Notes under the pieces: model-generated | The model's database searches: none | The model's input: only the letters and a program-made list of their open reading frames with translations | What the model was told of the DNA's origin: nothing | In this document: positions 16,860 to 25,451 of the stretch, in pieces | Layout of the letters: every line of letters starts with the position of its first letter | Numbering within the stretch: position 1 is the stretch's first letter | Source: Teichococcus aerophilus | Lineage (GTDB): Bacteria; Pseudomonadota; Alphaproteobacteria; Acetobacterales; Acetobacteraceae | Assembly: GCF_014490485.1 (NCBI RefSeq) | Contig: NZ_JACTVA010000003.1 | Span: 1 to 64,000, forward strand | DNA length: 64,000 nt | Direction of reading: 5' to 3' | Made by a program: the position numbers and the translations under genes

Positions 16860-19498
16860 AGCTCCATGCGTGCTTCCATCACGTCCTCGTCCTCCGCCGA
16901 GCGCTTCAGCGTGAAGCCGAGGGATTGGACGAAGCGCAGCATCGGCCGGTTATCCGCCAATACCTGACCAGCGACAACGCGCAGGCCTTGCGCCCTCGCC
17001 CACTCGATCAGCCGCCGCATCAGGTGGCTGGCCAGCCCCTGGCCCTTCCAGCCCGGCAGAGTCACCACGGCGAATTCGCCGGTGTCGCTGCCCGGGGCGC
17101 GGATGAGCCGGGCGGTGCCGACGGTCCGGCCACGCCCCTCCGCCTGCCGCTCCACGGCGACGAAGCACATCTCCCGATCGTAATCGATCTGCGTCATGCG
17201 GGCGATCTGCTCGGGCGGCAGGCTGCGGAGCTGGTTGAAGAAGCGCCAGCGGATATCCTCCGGCGTCAGTTGCCGGAAGGCTTCCGCATGGGCCTCGGCG
17301 TCCTCCGGCCGGATGGGGCGGATCAGCAATTCCCGCCCGTCCTTGGCCTGCCAGACATGCACCAGTTCGGCTGGGTAAGGCGGGATGGCCAGCGCGGCGC
17401 CCGGTGGCACGTCCCGCCGCAGGCGCACCGAGGCATCCAGCGCCACCACCTCCCCGCCCCGCGCCAGGAGCGGGTTGATGATGAGGTCCTCGATCTCCGA
17501 AAAATCCACGGCGATCTGCGAGAGCCGGACCAGCGCATCCACCACCCGGTCCAGCTCGACGGCAGCAAGGTCACGAAACCCTTCCAGCAGCCGCGCACCC
17601 CGCGTGCGGCGAATCTGCGCGAGGGCCAGGGTGCGGTTCAGGGGCGGCAGGTCGAACGCCACGTCCGGCTCGAAGTCGGAGGTGGTGCCGCCGCGGCCAT
17701 AGCTGATCCAGGGGCCGAACATCGGGTCGTCGCCCAGCCGCAGGCGCAGCTCATGCGCGCGGGGCCAGCCGCGCCCCGCCTGGTGCTGCACCAGGAAGCC
17801 GTCCAGGCGGGCAGCGGGCCGTTCCTGCCGTACGCGCGCCAGCATGGAATGGGCCGCGTGCTCCACCGCCGCCGCGTCCTCCAGCCCCAGCGCAACGCCG
17901 CCAACTTCGGTCTTGCGCGGCAGGTCGGGGCTGGAGAGCTTCAGCACCACCGGGAAGCCCAGCCGCGCGGCGGCCTCCGCCGCCCCGACGGCATCCGCCA
18001 CCCGTTCCCCCCGCACGACAGGCTGGCCGTAGGCGGCGAGGATGGCCAGGGCTTCGTCCTCGTTCAGGGAGAAGCGAAGTTCGGCGCGGGCGGTATCCAG
18101 GATGCGGCGCACTGCGGCGCGGTCCGGCGTCAGGCGCAGCACGTCATGCGGCGGCAGCTCGGCGGCGGCGGCGCGGTTACGGTGGTCCATCGCCAGATGC
18201 AGCGCGCCTTTGACGGCGGCCTCCGGCGAGGCGAAGACGGCGATCCCGGCCTCGGCCAGCGCCCGCCAGGCGGCGCCGGCCTGGCCCATCCAGGCCAGCA
18301 GCACCGGCGCGCCCCGCGTGGCCTTGGCGGCCGCCGTCATGGCCGCCGCCGCGACGGAGCCATCGCCGGCCACCGGGGCATGTAGCGCCACCACCGCATC
18401 TACCTCCGGCATCGCGGCCAGCAGCGCGGCGGCTTCGGCCAGGCGGTGGCTTTGCCCGGGCGGCAGCAGCACCGGGTTGCCGCTGGTGGCATCCGGCAGC
18501 GCCAGGGACAGGGTCGTCGCCGCCGCATCGCCCCAGCGGGCCAGCCGGCCACCGCCGCGGATCACGGCATCCGCTGCCAGCAGCGCCGGACCCTGCCCGT
18601 TGGCGACGATGGCGATGCGGTCCCCCGCCACGGCATCCGGCCCCACGCGGCGGGCGGCGCGGACGCGGGCCAGCGTCTCGGCAGCGGCCAACAGGTCCTC
18701 GTAGCTATCGACGCGCAGGACGCCGGCACGGCGCAGGGCCGCTTCCATCACTGCGTCGGTGATGCCGGATGCGTCGCCCTGGCGGCCACCGGGGCGCAGG
18801 GCGACCACCGGCCGGGTCCGCGCCGTGGCCCGGGCGGCGGAAATGAACATCCGCCGGTTCTTGATCCGGCGGACATCCAGCAGCACCGCGCCCGCCGCGG
18901 CATCCCGCGCCAGCCAGTCCAACGCCATGGCGAAGCCCAGGCCCTGGTTGGTGCCGATGCCGACGATATGGCTGAAGCCGAGATTCTCTCCCGCCGCCCA
19001 GTCGATCACCGCGCGTGCGATGGCGGCGGACTGGCACAGCAGCGCCAGACGGCCTGGCTTCGGATGCAGGTGGGACAGGCTGGCATTCAGCCCGATGGCA
19101 GGCAGGCACAACCCGAAGCTATGCGCCCCAAAGGCCTGCACCCCGGTGCGGGCGGAGAGCGCCGCGATCTCCGGCGCCGCGACGGGCACCACGACCGCGA
19201 AGCAGCCCCGCGCCGCCAGCGCGAGCATGGCGGCCTCCTGCGCGGCGGATGGCAGGCAGAGCACGGCGAGGTCGGGTGTTTCAGGCAAATCCGCGACGCT
19301 CAAGGCCGAGCTCAGGCCTGGGGCGACGATGCCGACCGCGTGGAGCGTGCCGTGAAAACCGCCGCCGCCCAGATTGGCTGCCAGGATCTGTGCTTCCGGC
19401 AAACTCGCATCCGCGAGTAAGACGACCGAGCGGGGCTTGAACAGCGCAGTATCGCGGAAGCCATGCGTGAGGCGCGAAATCGGGACAGGCAGGGTCAT
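16856..19498 (-). CDS. Pat-type protein lysine acetyltransferase (acyl-CoA synthetase-like domain plus GNAT)
   Basis: An 880-residue protein. Residues about 20-640 resemble NDP-forming acyl-CoA synthetases: a CoA-binding domain, the ligase domain with KNRRMF, and an ATP-grasp half containing GFPVVLKLSSPDLPRKTEVGGV. The C-terminal about 170 residues are a GNAT acetyltransferase (RPIRPEDAEAHAEAFRQLT, then VVTLPGWKGQGLASHLM as the acetyl-CoA loop). This is the architecture of Pat/YfiQ enzymes that acetylate and switch off acyl-CoA synthetases. The frame is open to 19615, but the ATG at 19498 (MTLPVPISRL) gives the usual length. No clear ribosome site is seen before it. Confidence 0.88.
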   Translation of the reverse strand: MTLPVPISRLTHGFRDTALFKPRSVVLLADASLPEAQILAANLGGGGFHGTLHAVGIVAPGLSSALSVADLPETPDLAVLCLPSAAQEAAMLALAARGCFAVVVPVAAPEIAALSARTGVQAFGAHSFGLCLPAIGLNASLSHLHPKPGRLALLCQSAAIARAVIDWAAGENLGFSHIVGIGTNQGLGFAMALDWLARDAAAGAVLLDVRRIKNRRMFISAARATARTRPVVALRPGGRQGDASGITDAVMEAALRRAGVLRVDSYEDLLAAAETLARVRAARRVGPDAVAGDRIAIVANGQGPALLAADAVIRGGGRLARWGDAAATTLSLALPDATSGNPVLLPPGQSHRLAEAAALLAAMPEVDAVVALHAPVAGDGSVAAAAMTAAAKATRGAPVLLAWMGQAGAAWRALAEAGIAVFASPEAAVKGALHLAMDHRNRAAAAELPPHDVLRLTPDRAAVRRILDTARAELRFSLNEDEALAILAAYGQPVVRGERVADAVGAAEAAARLGFPVVLKLSSPDLPRKTEVGGVALGLEDAAAVEHAAHSMLARVRQERPAARLDGFLVQHQAGRGWPRAHELRLRLGDDPMFGPWISYGRGGTTSDFEPDVAFDLPPLNRTLALAQIRRTRGARLLEGFRDLAAVELDRVVDALVRLSQIAVDFSEIEDLIINPLLARGGEVVALDASVRLRRDVPPGAALAIPPYPAELVHVWQAKDGRELLIRPIRPEDAEAHAEAFRQLTPEDIRWRFFNQLRSLPPEQIARMTQIDYDREMCFVAVERQAEGRGRTVGTARLIRAPGSDTGEFAVVTLPGWKGQGLASHLMRRLIEWARAQGLRVVAGQVLADNRPMLRFVQSLGFTLKRSAEDEDVMEARMEL

Positions 19499-19581
19499 GC
19501 GGGATGAAGGATGCCGCCTTCCGCCCCCTGCCCGCAACGGAGGCTTTCGCCAGACGCGCAGCAGGTCGCGAAAGCGCAGAC

Positions 19582-19632
19582 GCCTCCGGCCCGAGGAACC
19601 GGAGGCTTCTATCACGCTATCGAAGCGTGATA
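19582..19632. promoter_or_regulatory. two inverted repeats between the ATP-grasp gene and pat
   Basis: GCCTCCGG (19582-19589) pairs with CCGGAGGC (19599-19606). Next to it TATCACGCT (19610-19618) and AGCGTGATA (19624-19632) form a perfect 9-bp palindrome with a 5-base centre. Neither has a T run. The second shares the core ACGCT-N5-AGCGT with a palindrome at the ATP-grasp promoter (20666-20682), so it may be an operator; the first may be an RNA end for the ATP-grasp transcript. Confidence 0.5.
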
Positions 19633-19648
19633 AGCGGCTTGGACAGAG

Positions 19649-20629
19649 TCAGGCTGCCAGGCGTTGCTTGCCGGCTAGTTCAGCTGCGAGGAAGGCGGCC
19701 AGGGCACCGGGGCCGGATTGGGCGGTACCGGCGACGCCGGCGGCTTCCTCGGCGGCCGGGTTGTAGTTGGTGTTGGTGTTCACGTCGTAGACCAGCACAC
19801 GGCCACTGGCGTCACGGATGAACTCGATGCCGGCGACGTCGATGCCGCTCTGCGCCAGGAAGCCTTCCAGGCGGCTGCGGAGCTGCGGCTCGATCCCCTG
19901 CTCCAGGATGGTGAAGCGCTGGGCCGGGGCCTGCACCTCCGTGCCGACCGGGCAAGCGGCATCGCCCACCGCGCAGGCATCGGCCGGGCATAGCTCGAAG
20001 CCCGCCGTCGTATCCACCTCCACGGCGTAGACGAAGCGGCCGCCGACGAACTCGGCGCGGGTGATCACCGGGCGCGGTGCGCGGACATATTCCTGCAGCA
20101 GCCAGATACCATCCACCGGCGCCTCATCAGCCGGTGCCGTCGTGAAATAGTCAGCCAGGGCCTCGACGGAATTGAACAGCCGGACGCCAAGGCCCTTGCC
20201 GCCGCGGTTGGGCTTCAGGATCAGCGGACCCGGCGCGAAGTGGCGGCGCGCGGCGGCCAGGATGGCGTCCGTATCGTCCTGCACCAACACCGTGTGCGGC
20301 ACGGTCAGGCCGGCGGCTTCCAGCGCCGCGTACTGGCGTACCTTGCTGATCTCCAGGTCCAGCGCGCGCGGGCCGTTCACTACACGACGGCCGTGCCGCG
20401 TCAGCCACGCCAGTACGGCCGCCGTCAGCTCCGCCGAGTAGCGGTGGCCGCGGGTGTGAGATGAGGCGCTCATCCGGTTGTAGTAGACGCCCTCGGGCGG
20501 CACGGAGGCGAGGTCGAAAGTACCACGGGAGAGGTCGAGCTCACCCCAGGGCAGACCGATCCGGTCGAAGGCATCGGCCAGCGGCGGAAGCCACACGGGG
20601 TTTTCGTGGATGACATGGATCTTGGACAT
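19649..20629 (-). CDS. RimK/glutathione synthetase-like ATP-grasp ligase
   Basis: A 326-residue ATP-grasp protein. Key blocks are the lysine strand GPLILKPNRGGKGLGVRLF, the adenine-binding strand IWLLQEYVRAP, and the metal-binding end VLVYDVNTNTNYNPAAEE. Such enzymes join an acid to an amine using ATP, as in RimK or glutathione synthetase, but the substrate cannot be told from sequence. A cysteine cluster (CPADACAVGDAACP, residues about 215-228) is unusual for the fold. It is a single gene; no peptide precursor or second ligase is adjacent. ATG at 20629 with AAGG about ten bases upstream. Confidence 0.8.
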   Translation of the reverse strand: MSKIHVIHENPVWLPPLADAFDRIGLPWGELDLSRGTFDLASVPPEGVYYNRMSASSHTRGHRYSAELTAAVLAWLTRHGRRVVNGPRALDLEISKVRQYAALEAAGLTVPHTVLVQDDTDAILAAARRHFAPGPLILKPNRGGKGLGVRLFNSVEALADYFTTAPADEAPVDGIWLLQEYVRAPRPVITRAEFVGGRFVYAVEVDTTAGFELCPADACAVGDAACPVGTEVQAPAQRFTILEQGIEPQLRSRLEGFLAQSGIDVAGIEFIRDASGRVLVYDVNTNTNYNPAAEEAAGVAGTAQSGPGALAAFLAAELAGKQRLAA

Positions 20630-20665
20630 ATCGACTGCGCCTTGGATGTGCTGGTTTCTGATATG

Positions 20666-20682
20666 AACGCTCTATCAGCGTT
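20666..20682. promoter_or_regulatory. palindrome at the ATP-grasp gene promoter
   Basis: AACGCT (20666-20671) and AGCGTT (20677-20682) flank a 5-base centre. On the minus strand TATAAC (20685-20680) overlaps it and resembles a -10 box, so the palindrome would cover the start of transcription 48-60 bases before the ATG. The core ACGCT-N5-AGCGT recurs at 19614-19628. The surrounding 20630-20803 is noticeably AT-rich for this window. Confidence 0.4.
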
Positions 20683-20803
20683 ATATAGAAGCCATTCCTG
20701 GCACAACCAAGCAGCTTGACGCGATATTTCGCGGATGGCGTGACCTATCGAGCGCAATTCACGAAATAATTTTGTTATTCCTTCAAGGTTGCTGCCTGAG
20801 CAC

Positions 20804-20836
20804 AAAAAAAGCCCCCGGCACAGCGTGCCGAGGGCT
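20804..20836 (-). terminator. intrinsic terminator of the cold-shock protein gene
   Basis: On the minus strand the stem AGCCCTCGGCAC/GTGCCGGGGGCT (one G-T pair) with loop GCT is followed by seven T residues (A run at 20804-20810). It starts about 25 bases after the stop at 20862. Confidence 0.92.
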
Positions 20837-20861
20837 TCTTCCTGGAAGGCTGAGCCGAAGC

Positions 20862-21680
20862 TCAGTCCTTCATGATCACGGCCTGACGGCCACGCTGACC
20901 GTCCTTGACCTCCAGCGACACCTTCTCGCCCTGCTGCACTTCCTGCTTACCGGCGCGCTGCAGAACGGAGGAGTGCAGGAACACGTCCTGGCCACCGTCA
21001 TCGGGGGTCACGAAGCCGAAGCCGCGCACCTGGTCGAACCACTTGACGGTGCCGCTGACGCTCTGCGTCGGGCCGCTATCGTCACGGCCGCCGAAGTCGC
21101 GGCGCGGCGGACGGTCACCGAAGGAACGGGGGGCACCGAAGCCGCCGCCGCCACCACCGAAGCGATCGCCACCACCGCCGAAACGGTCACCACCACCACC
21201 GAACCGGTCGCCACCACCAAAGTCGCGGCGCGGCGGACGGTCGCCGAAGCCACCGGGAGCGCCGAAACCACCACCGCCGAAGTCACGGCGGGGCGGACGG
21301 TCGCCGAAGCCACCGCTCGGCGGGCCGCCGAAGTCGCGGCGGGGCGGACGGTCACCGAAGTCGCGGCGCGGCGCACGATCGCCGAAGCGGTCATTGCCGA
21401 ACTCGCGGCGCGGCGGGCGATCCCCGCCGCCCGGGCCGAGCTTACGCTCATGGATCTTCGTCACGAGGCGGCGGCCCTGGCGGTCCGAGCCAATCTCGCA
21501 GACCAGCTTGTCGCCAGTCTCAGGGGGCTCAATTCCCGCCTCAGTCAGTGCCGAAGCGTGGAAGAACACATCCTGGCCATCCGGCCCAAGCACAAAGCCG
21601 AAACCCTTCCGGCCGTTGTACCACTTCACCTCGGCCTCAATCGGCCCGGTGCCACCCTGCGAATCGTTGTCCGGAAACAC
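20862..21680 (-). CDS. double cold-shock-domain protein with repetitive RPPRRDFG linker
   Basis: Two cold-shock domains, each with the RNA-binding aromatic motifs: EVKWYNGRKGFGFV with DVFFHASAL at the N-terminus, and TVKWFDQVRGFGFV with DVFLHSSVL at the C-terminus. Between them lie about 115 residues of low-complexity sequence with six copies of DRxPRRxFG and several DRFGGGG units, predicted disordered and arginine/glycine/phenylalanine-rich. Such proteins bind single-stranded RNA or DNA and melt structure. The GTG at 21680 is chosen because the first domain begins 14 residues later; a GTG at 21785 would add 35 residues unlike the family. It ends at a strong terminator. Confidence 0.85.
   Translation of the reverse strand: MFPDNDSQGGTGPIEAEVKWYNGRKGFGFVLGPDGQDVFFHASALTEAGIEPPETGDKLVCEIGSDRQGRRLVTKIHERKLGPGGGDRPPRREFGNDRFGDRAPRRDFGDRPPRRDFGGPPSGGFGDRPPRRDFGGGGFGAPGGFGDRPPRRDFGGGDRFGGGGDRFGGGGDRFGGGGGGFGAPRSFGDRPPRRDFGGRDDSGPTQSVSGTVKWFDQVRGFGFVTPDDGGQDVFLHSSVLQRAGKQEVQQGEKVSLEVKDGQRGRQAVIMKD
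21089..21428. repeat. in-gene tandem repeats encoding DRPPRRDFGG units
   Basis: Copies of a degenerate unit rich in GTCGCGGCGCGGCGGACGG recur across about 340 bases, six in all, with three shorter DRFGGGG units between. They stay in frame and encode the linker of the double cold-shock protein. Near-identity between copies suggests recent unit gain or loss by slippage or recombination. Confidence 0.75.
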
Positions 21681-21864
21681 TGCGTCTCGTATCCGTAAAA
21701 AAGCACACGGCCCGACGGGATGCAGGACCGGCGTTCTTATCCTTGCACCGCACGGCACCGATTGCCAGTCGAATCGATAAGCCACCTGCGATTCTGGTGC
21801 ATCCCCGAGCCAGCTGAAGCGTTACGGCATCGGATTTTTCGTTGTGCGTAACCGCGTTTCGGCA

Positions 21865-21886
21865 GGCGGGCGCGAGCGCGCCCGCC
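21865..21886 (-). terminator. hairpin after coxM
   Basis: A 10-bp perfect stem GGCGGGCGCG/CGCGCCCGCC with a 2-base centre, nine bases after the coxM stop at 21895. There is no T run. Confidence 0.5.
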
Positions 21887-21894
21887 ACGCCGTC

Positions 21895-22689
21895 TCAGCC
21901 CGCGTCGGCCAGTGCGCGCTTGGCCATGACCTCGACCAGATTCGCGCGGTACTCGGCGCTGCCATGGATGTCGCTGTTCAGCGAGTCCGGGGATTGCCGC
22001 ACACCGTCCAGCGCCGTGGCCGACCAGTTGGCGGAAAGTGCCGTCTCCATCTCGGTCTGCCGGAACACGCCGGGCCCGGCGCCATTCACGCCGACGCGGA
22101 CGCCGCCAGCGGTCTTGGCGATGAACACCCCGGCCATGGAGTAGCGGCTGGCCGGGTTGCGCAGCTTGGCGTAGCCCGCCTTCTCCGGGATCGGGAAGGA
22201 CACGGCCACGAGAAGCTCACCAGGCTCCAGCGCCGTGGTGAACATACCCTGGAAGAAATCCTCCGCCGAAATGCGGCGGCTGTTGGTGATGAAGGTGGCG
22301 CCCAGCGCCACGGCGGCGGCCGGGTAGTCCGCAGCGGGGTCGTTGTTCGCCAGGCTGCCGCCCAGCGTGCCGCGGTTGCGGACCTGCGTGTCCCCCACCG
22401 TGGAAGCCATGCGCGCCAGCGCAGGGATCGACTGCTTCAGCAGCGGGTCGGTCGCCACGGCGTAATGCGTGGTCATGGCGCCGACGACGATGGCATCCCC
22501 TTCCCGCTTCACGCCCTTCAGCTCGGCAATGCCGCCGAGATCGACCAGCGAGGTCGGGCGGTTCAGGCGATGCTTCAGCGCCGGCAGCAGCGTCATGCCA
22601 CCGGAGATCGGCTTGGCGTCCGGGTCCTCGGACAGGATCTTGACCGCATCGGCCACGGAAGTCGGCTTGTGATAGGCGAAATCATACAT
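21895..22689 (-). CDS. coxM: xanthine dehydrogenase/CO dehydrogenase-family FAD subunit
   Basis: A 264-residue medium subunit of a molybdenum hydroxylase. FAD-binding signatures are present: PISGGMTLLP near residue 28 and TVGDTQVRNRGTLGGSLA, NNDPAADYPAA in the middle, and the C-terminal domain with SRYSMAGVF. It passes electrons from the iron-sulfur subunit to the acceptor. It lies 12 bases after coxS on the same strand. The substrate-defining large molybdopterin subunit is not adjacent or anywhere in the window, so carbon monoxide as substrate should not be assumed from the name. Confidence 0.88.
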   Translation of the reverse strand: MYDFAYHKPTSVADAVKILSEDPDAKPISGGMTLLPALKHRLNRPTSLVDLGGIAELKGVKREGDAIVVGAMTTHYAVATDPLLKQSIPALARMASTVGDTQVRNRGTLGGSLANNDPAADYPAAAVALGATFITNSRRISAEDFFQGMFTTALEPGELLVAVSFPIPEKAGYAKLRNPASRYSMAGVFIAKTAGGVRVGVNGAGPGVFRQTEMETALSANWSATALDGVRQSPDSLNSDIHGSAEYRANLVEVMAKRALADAG

Positions 22690-22701
22690 GGCGCGTCCCC
22701 C

Positions 22702-23202
22702 TCAGCCGGCCGGCGCCAGCTCGGCGCGCTGGCCGTGCATGACCTCGGCGGCGGCCGAGATCGCCTTGACGATGTTGTGGTAGCCAGTGCAGCGGCAGAT
22801 GTTGCCGTCGAGCCCTTCGCGGATCTCGTGTTCCGTCAGGCCCTGCGGGTTCTTCTGCACCAGATCGATGGCGCTCATCACCATGCCGGGCGTGCAGAAG
22901 CCGCATTGCAGGGCATGGTATTCGCGGAAGGCTTCCTGCATCGGGTGCAGAGTGCCGTCGGCCGCCGCGAGTCCCTCGATGGTCGTCACCTGCGCGCCTT
23001 CGGCCTGCACCGCCAGCAGCGTACAGGCCTTCACGCTCTCACCATTCACATGCACGACGCAGGCGCCGCACTGGCTGGTGTCACAACCCACATGCGTGCC
23101 GGTCAGGCGCAGCTGTTCCCGGAGCATCTCAACCAGAAGCGTGCGCGCTTCGACCTCGACCGTATGGGCCTGGCCGTTCACGGTCACCGTGACCTGCGGC
23201 AT
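22702..23202 (-). CDS. coxS: xanthine dehydrogenase/CO dehydrogenase-family 2Fe-2S subunit
   Basis: A 166-residue small subunit with two [2Fe-2S] sites. The ferredoxin-like N-terminal site is [13 protein letters not shown] plus a later cysteine (KACTLLAVQ). The second site is [12 protein letters not shown] together with [10 protein letters not shown]. It feeds electrons from a molybdenum centre to the FAD subunit encoded just downstream. GGGGGAG lies before the ATG at 23202. It is the first gene of a two-gene unit and is separated from the upstream ABC importer by a terminator, so it needs its own promoter in 23203-23360, which is AT-rich. Confidence 0.92.
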   Translation of the reverse strand: MPQVTVTVNGQAHTVEVEARTLLVEMLREQLRLTGTHVGCDTSQCGACVVHVNGESVKACTLLAVQAEGAQVTTIEGLAAADGTLHPMQEAFREYHALQCGFCTPGMVMSAIDLVQKNPQGLTEHEIREGLDGNICRCTGYHNIVKAISAAAEVMHGQRAELAPAG

Positions 23203-23360
23203 TCTTCGTCTCCCCCAAGCGACGGCGCCGCGACGTGCGGCGACCTTGAACGGAGAAGGTCATCCAAGCCCCTTCACCCGTCAAGCGAAGGCAGCAAGAT
23301 CACGTATGAAAAGCTCAGCAAATATATTGATATTGAGAGGCGTTCGCAAGTAACGCCACA

Positions 23361-23380
23361 AGAAAAGGGGCCGAAGCCCC
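23361..23380 (-). terminator. intrinsic terminator of the peptide-type ABC importer operon
   Basis: On the minus strand GGGGC-TTCG-GCCCC is followed by TTTTCTT, thirteen bases after the stop at 23394. A second small inverted repeat, GGCGTT/AACGCC (23339-23357), follows. Confidence 0.85.
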
Positions 23381-23393
23381 CTTCCCTGTCGTC

Positions 23394-24458
23394 TTACGAA
23401 TACAGGACCGTATCGCGCGCCAGCGGGTTCTCGGCCGCCGGCAGGTCGTGCAGGTGGCAGGCGGACCAATGCTCGGGCGAAGTCTGCTGCAAGCGCGGCT
23501 CATCCACCCGGCAGCGGTCGAAGGCGTAGGGGCAGCGTGTGTGGAAGCGGCAGCCCTTCGGCGGCTTGATCGGGCTCGGCACGTCACCCTTCAGGATGAT
23601 GCGCTTGCGCGCCTGGCCGGGCGACGGCACCGGCACGGCGGAGAGCAGCGCTTCCGTGTACGGATGCTTCGGCGCGGCGAACAGGCTGCGCTTCGGCGCG
23701 ATCTCGACGATCTTGCCGAGATACATGACCGCCACGCGGTGCGTCATGTGCTCGACGATCGCGAGGTCGTGGCTGATGAACAGCAGCGCCAGGCCGAGGT
23801 CCTTCTGCAGGTCCTGCAGCAGGTTCACGATCTGCGCCTTCACCGACACGTCGAGGGCGGAGACCGCCTCGTCGCAGATGATCAGCTCTGGCTCACCGGC
23901 CAAAGCACGGGCGATGCAGATACGCTGGCGCTGGCCGCCCGAGAATTCGTGCGGAAAGCGGTTCACGGCATCCCGCGGCAGGCGGACCGTGTCCATCAGC
24001 TTGTCCAGCCGCGCCTGCAGGTCGGCGCCGTTCTTCGCCAGCCCGTAGTTGCGGATCGGCTCGGCCAGCAGGTCCCGCACCCGCATGCGCGGGTTGAGGC
24101 TGCTGAACGGGTCCTGGAACACGACGCCAATGCGGCGGCGCACCGGGCGCAGCTTGCCCTCGGACAGATCGTCGATCCGCTGGCCATCCAGCACCACCTG
24201 ACCGTCCGTCGGGTTGTACAGGCGCAGCAGGGTCTTGCCGACGGTGGACTTGCCGCAGCCGGATTCACCGACCAGCGACAGCGTCTCACCCTTGTTGATG
24301 TGGAAGGTCACGCCGTCCACGGCGTAGACGTTGCCGGTCTTACCGCCGAAGAAGCCCGCCTTGATGGGGAAGTGCTTCTTGAGGTCATTGACCTCCAACA
24401 GCGGACGCCCGGCAGGTGCCGACGGGTTGGCAGGGGAACGACCCATCGTCATGCTCAT
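23394..24458 (-). CDS. oligopeptide-type ABC importer ATPase (DppF-like)
   Basis: A 354-residue ATPase of the peptide/nickel/opine importer class. Walker A is GESGCGKST, the signature [15 protein letters not shown], Walker [13 protein letters not shown] and the switch SHD. The C-terminal oligopeptide extension has [17 protein letters not shown] with the usual cysteine pattern. ATG at 24458 overlaps the stop of the partner ATPase (ATGA); the frame is open to 24545 only as a shadow. It is the last gene of the six-gene operon and forms a heterodimer with the next ATPase. Confidence 0.9.
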   Translation of the reverse strand: MSMTMGRSPANPSAPAGRPLLEVNDLKKHFPIKAGFFGGKTGNVYAVDGVTFHINKGETLSLVGESGCGKSTVGKTLLRLYNPTDGQVVLDGQRIDDLSEGKLRPVRRRIGVVFQDPFSSLNPRMRVRDLLAEPIRNYGLAKNGADLQARLDKLMDTVRLPRDAVNRFPHEFSGGQRQRICIARALAGEPELIICDEAVSALDVSVKAQIVNLLQDLQKDLGLALLFISHDLAIVEHMTHRVAVMYLGKIVEIAPKRSLFAAPKHPYTEALLSAVPVPSPGQARKRIILKGDVPSPIKPPKGCRFHTRCPYAFDRCRVDEPRLQQTSPEHWSACHLHDLPAAENPLARDTVLYS

Positions 24459-25447
24459 GCGGCCACAGCCTCCTTGGTCGCGTAATGGCAGGCAGCCTGG
24501 TGGCGCGGTGCCTTCAGTTCCAGCGCCGGGTTGATCTCCCGGCACAGCTCGGTGGCCTCGGGGCAGCGTCCTGCGAAGACGCAGCCCTGAATCTTGTTTT
24601 TCAGGCTCGGCACCAAGCCGGGAATCTCGGCCAGGCGCGTGCTCTCACCGGTGAGCGAGGAGCCGAGCTTCGGCACCGCGCCCAGCAGGCCCTTGGTGTA
24701 GGGGTGCTTCGGGTTGTTGAACAACTCGCCAACGGGCGCTTCCTCGACCTTGCGGCCGGCATACATGACGATTACCCGCTCCGCGACTTCGGCGACGACG
24801 CCGAGATCGTGGGTGATCAGCACAATGGCGGCGCCGACGCGGTGCTTCAGGTCGCGCATCAGGTCCAGGATCTGGGCCTGGATGGTCACGTCCAGCGCGG
24901 TGGTCGGCTCGTCGGCGATCAGCAGCTTCGGGTTGCAGGCCAAAGCGATGGCGATCATCACGCGCTGACGCATGCCGCCGGAGAGCTGGTGCGGATATTC
25001 CTTCACCCGCTTGTCCGGCGCCGGGATGCCGACGAGCGTCAGCATCTCCACCGCCTTGGCCTCGGCCTCGCGCTTGGAAAGGCCTTGGTGCAGCACCAGC
25101 GCCTCACCGATCTGATTGCCGATGCTGAGCACCGGGTTCAGCGAGGTCATCGGCTCCTGGAAGATCATGCTGATCTCGTTGCCGCGGATGGCGCGCATCT
25201 CGCGGTCCGACATCTCCAGCAGGTTCTTGCCATTGAAGCGGATCTGGCCGGCGATCTTGCCCGGCGGCTCGGGGATGAGCCGCAGGATGGACATGGAGGT
25301 GACGGACTTGCCACAGCCGGACTCACCCACGATGGCCACGGTCTCACCCGCCTCCACCGAGAAGGAGAGACCATCGACGGCACGGTTCACACCGCCGTCG
25401 GGGGTGCGGAAATGCGTCTGCAGATTATCGACTTCGAGCAATGCCAT
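24455..25447 (-). CDS. oligopeptide-type ABC importer ATPase (DppD-like)
   Basis: A 330-residue ATPase partner. Walker A is GESGCGKSV, the signature [15 protein letters not shown], Walker [13 protein letters not shown] and the switch THD. The C-terminal extension is [18 protein letters not shown], again with cysteines typical of this class, in which some members carry an iron-sulfur cluster. It starts four bases after the dppC stop and overlaps the dppF-like start. Confidence 0.9.
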   Translation of the reverse strand: MALLEVDNLQTHFRTPDGGVNRAVDGLSFSVEAGETVAIVGESGCGKSVTSMSILRLIPEPPGKIAGQIRFNGKNLLEMSDREMRAIRGNEISMIFQEPMTSLNPVLSIGNQIGEALVLHQGLSKREAEAKAVEMLTLVGIPAPDKRVKEYPHQLSGGMRQRVMIAIALACNPKLLIADEPTTALDVTIQAQILDLMRDLKHRVGAAIVLITHDLGVVAEVAERVIVMYAGRKVEEAPVGELFNNPKHPYTKGLLGAVPKLGSSLTGESTRLAEIPGLVPSLKNKIQGCVFAGRCPEATELCREINPALELKAPRHQAACHYATKEAVAA

Positions 25448-25451
25448 TCAA

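Noticed and set aside
21681-21785. 35-residue N-terminal extension of the cold-shock protein from GTG 21785
   Set aside because: Not like cold-shock proteins and with no good ribosome site; more likely part of the long leader typical of such genes. Not fully excluded.
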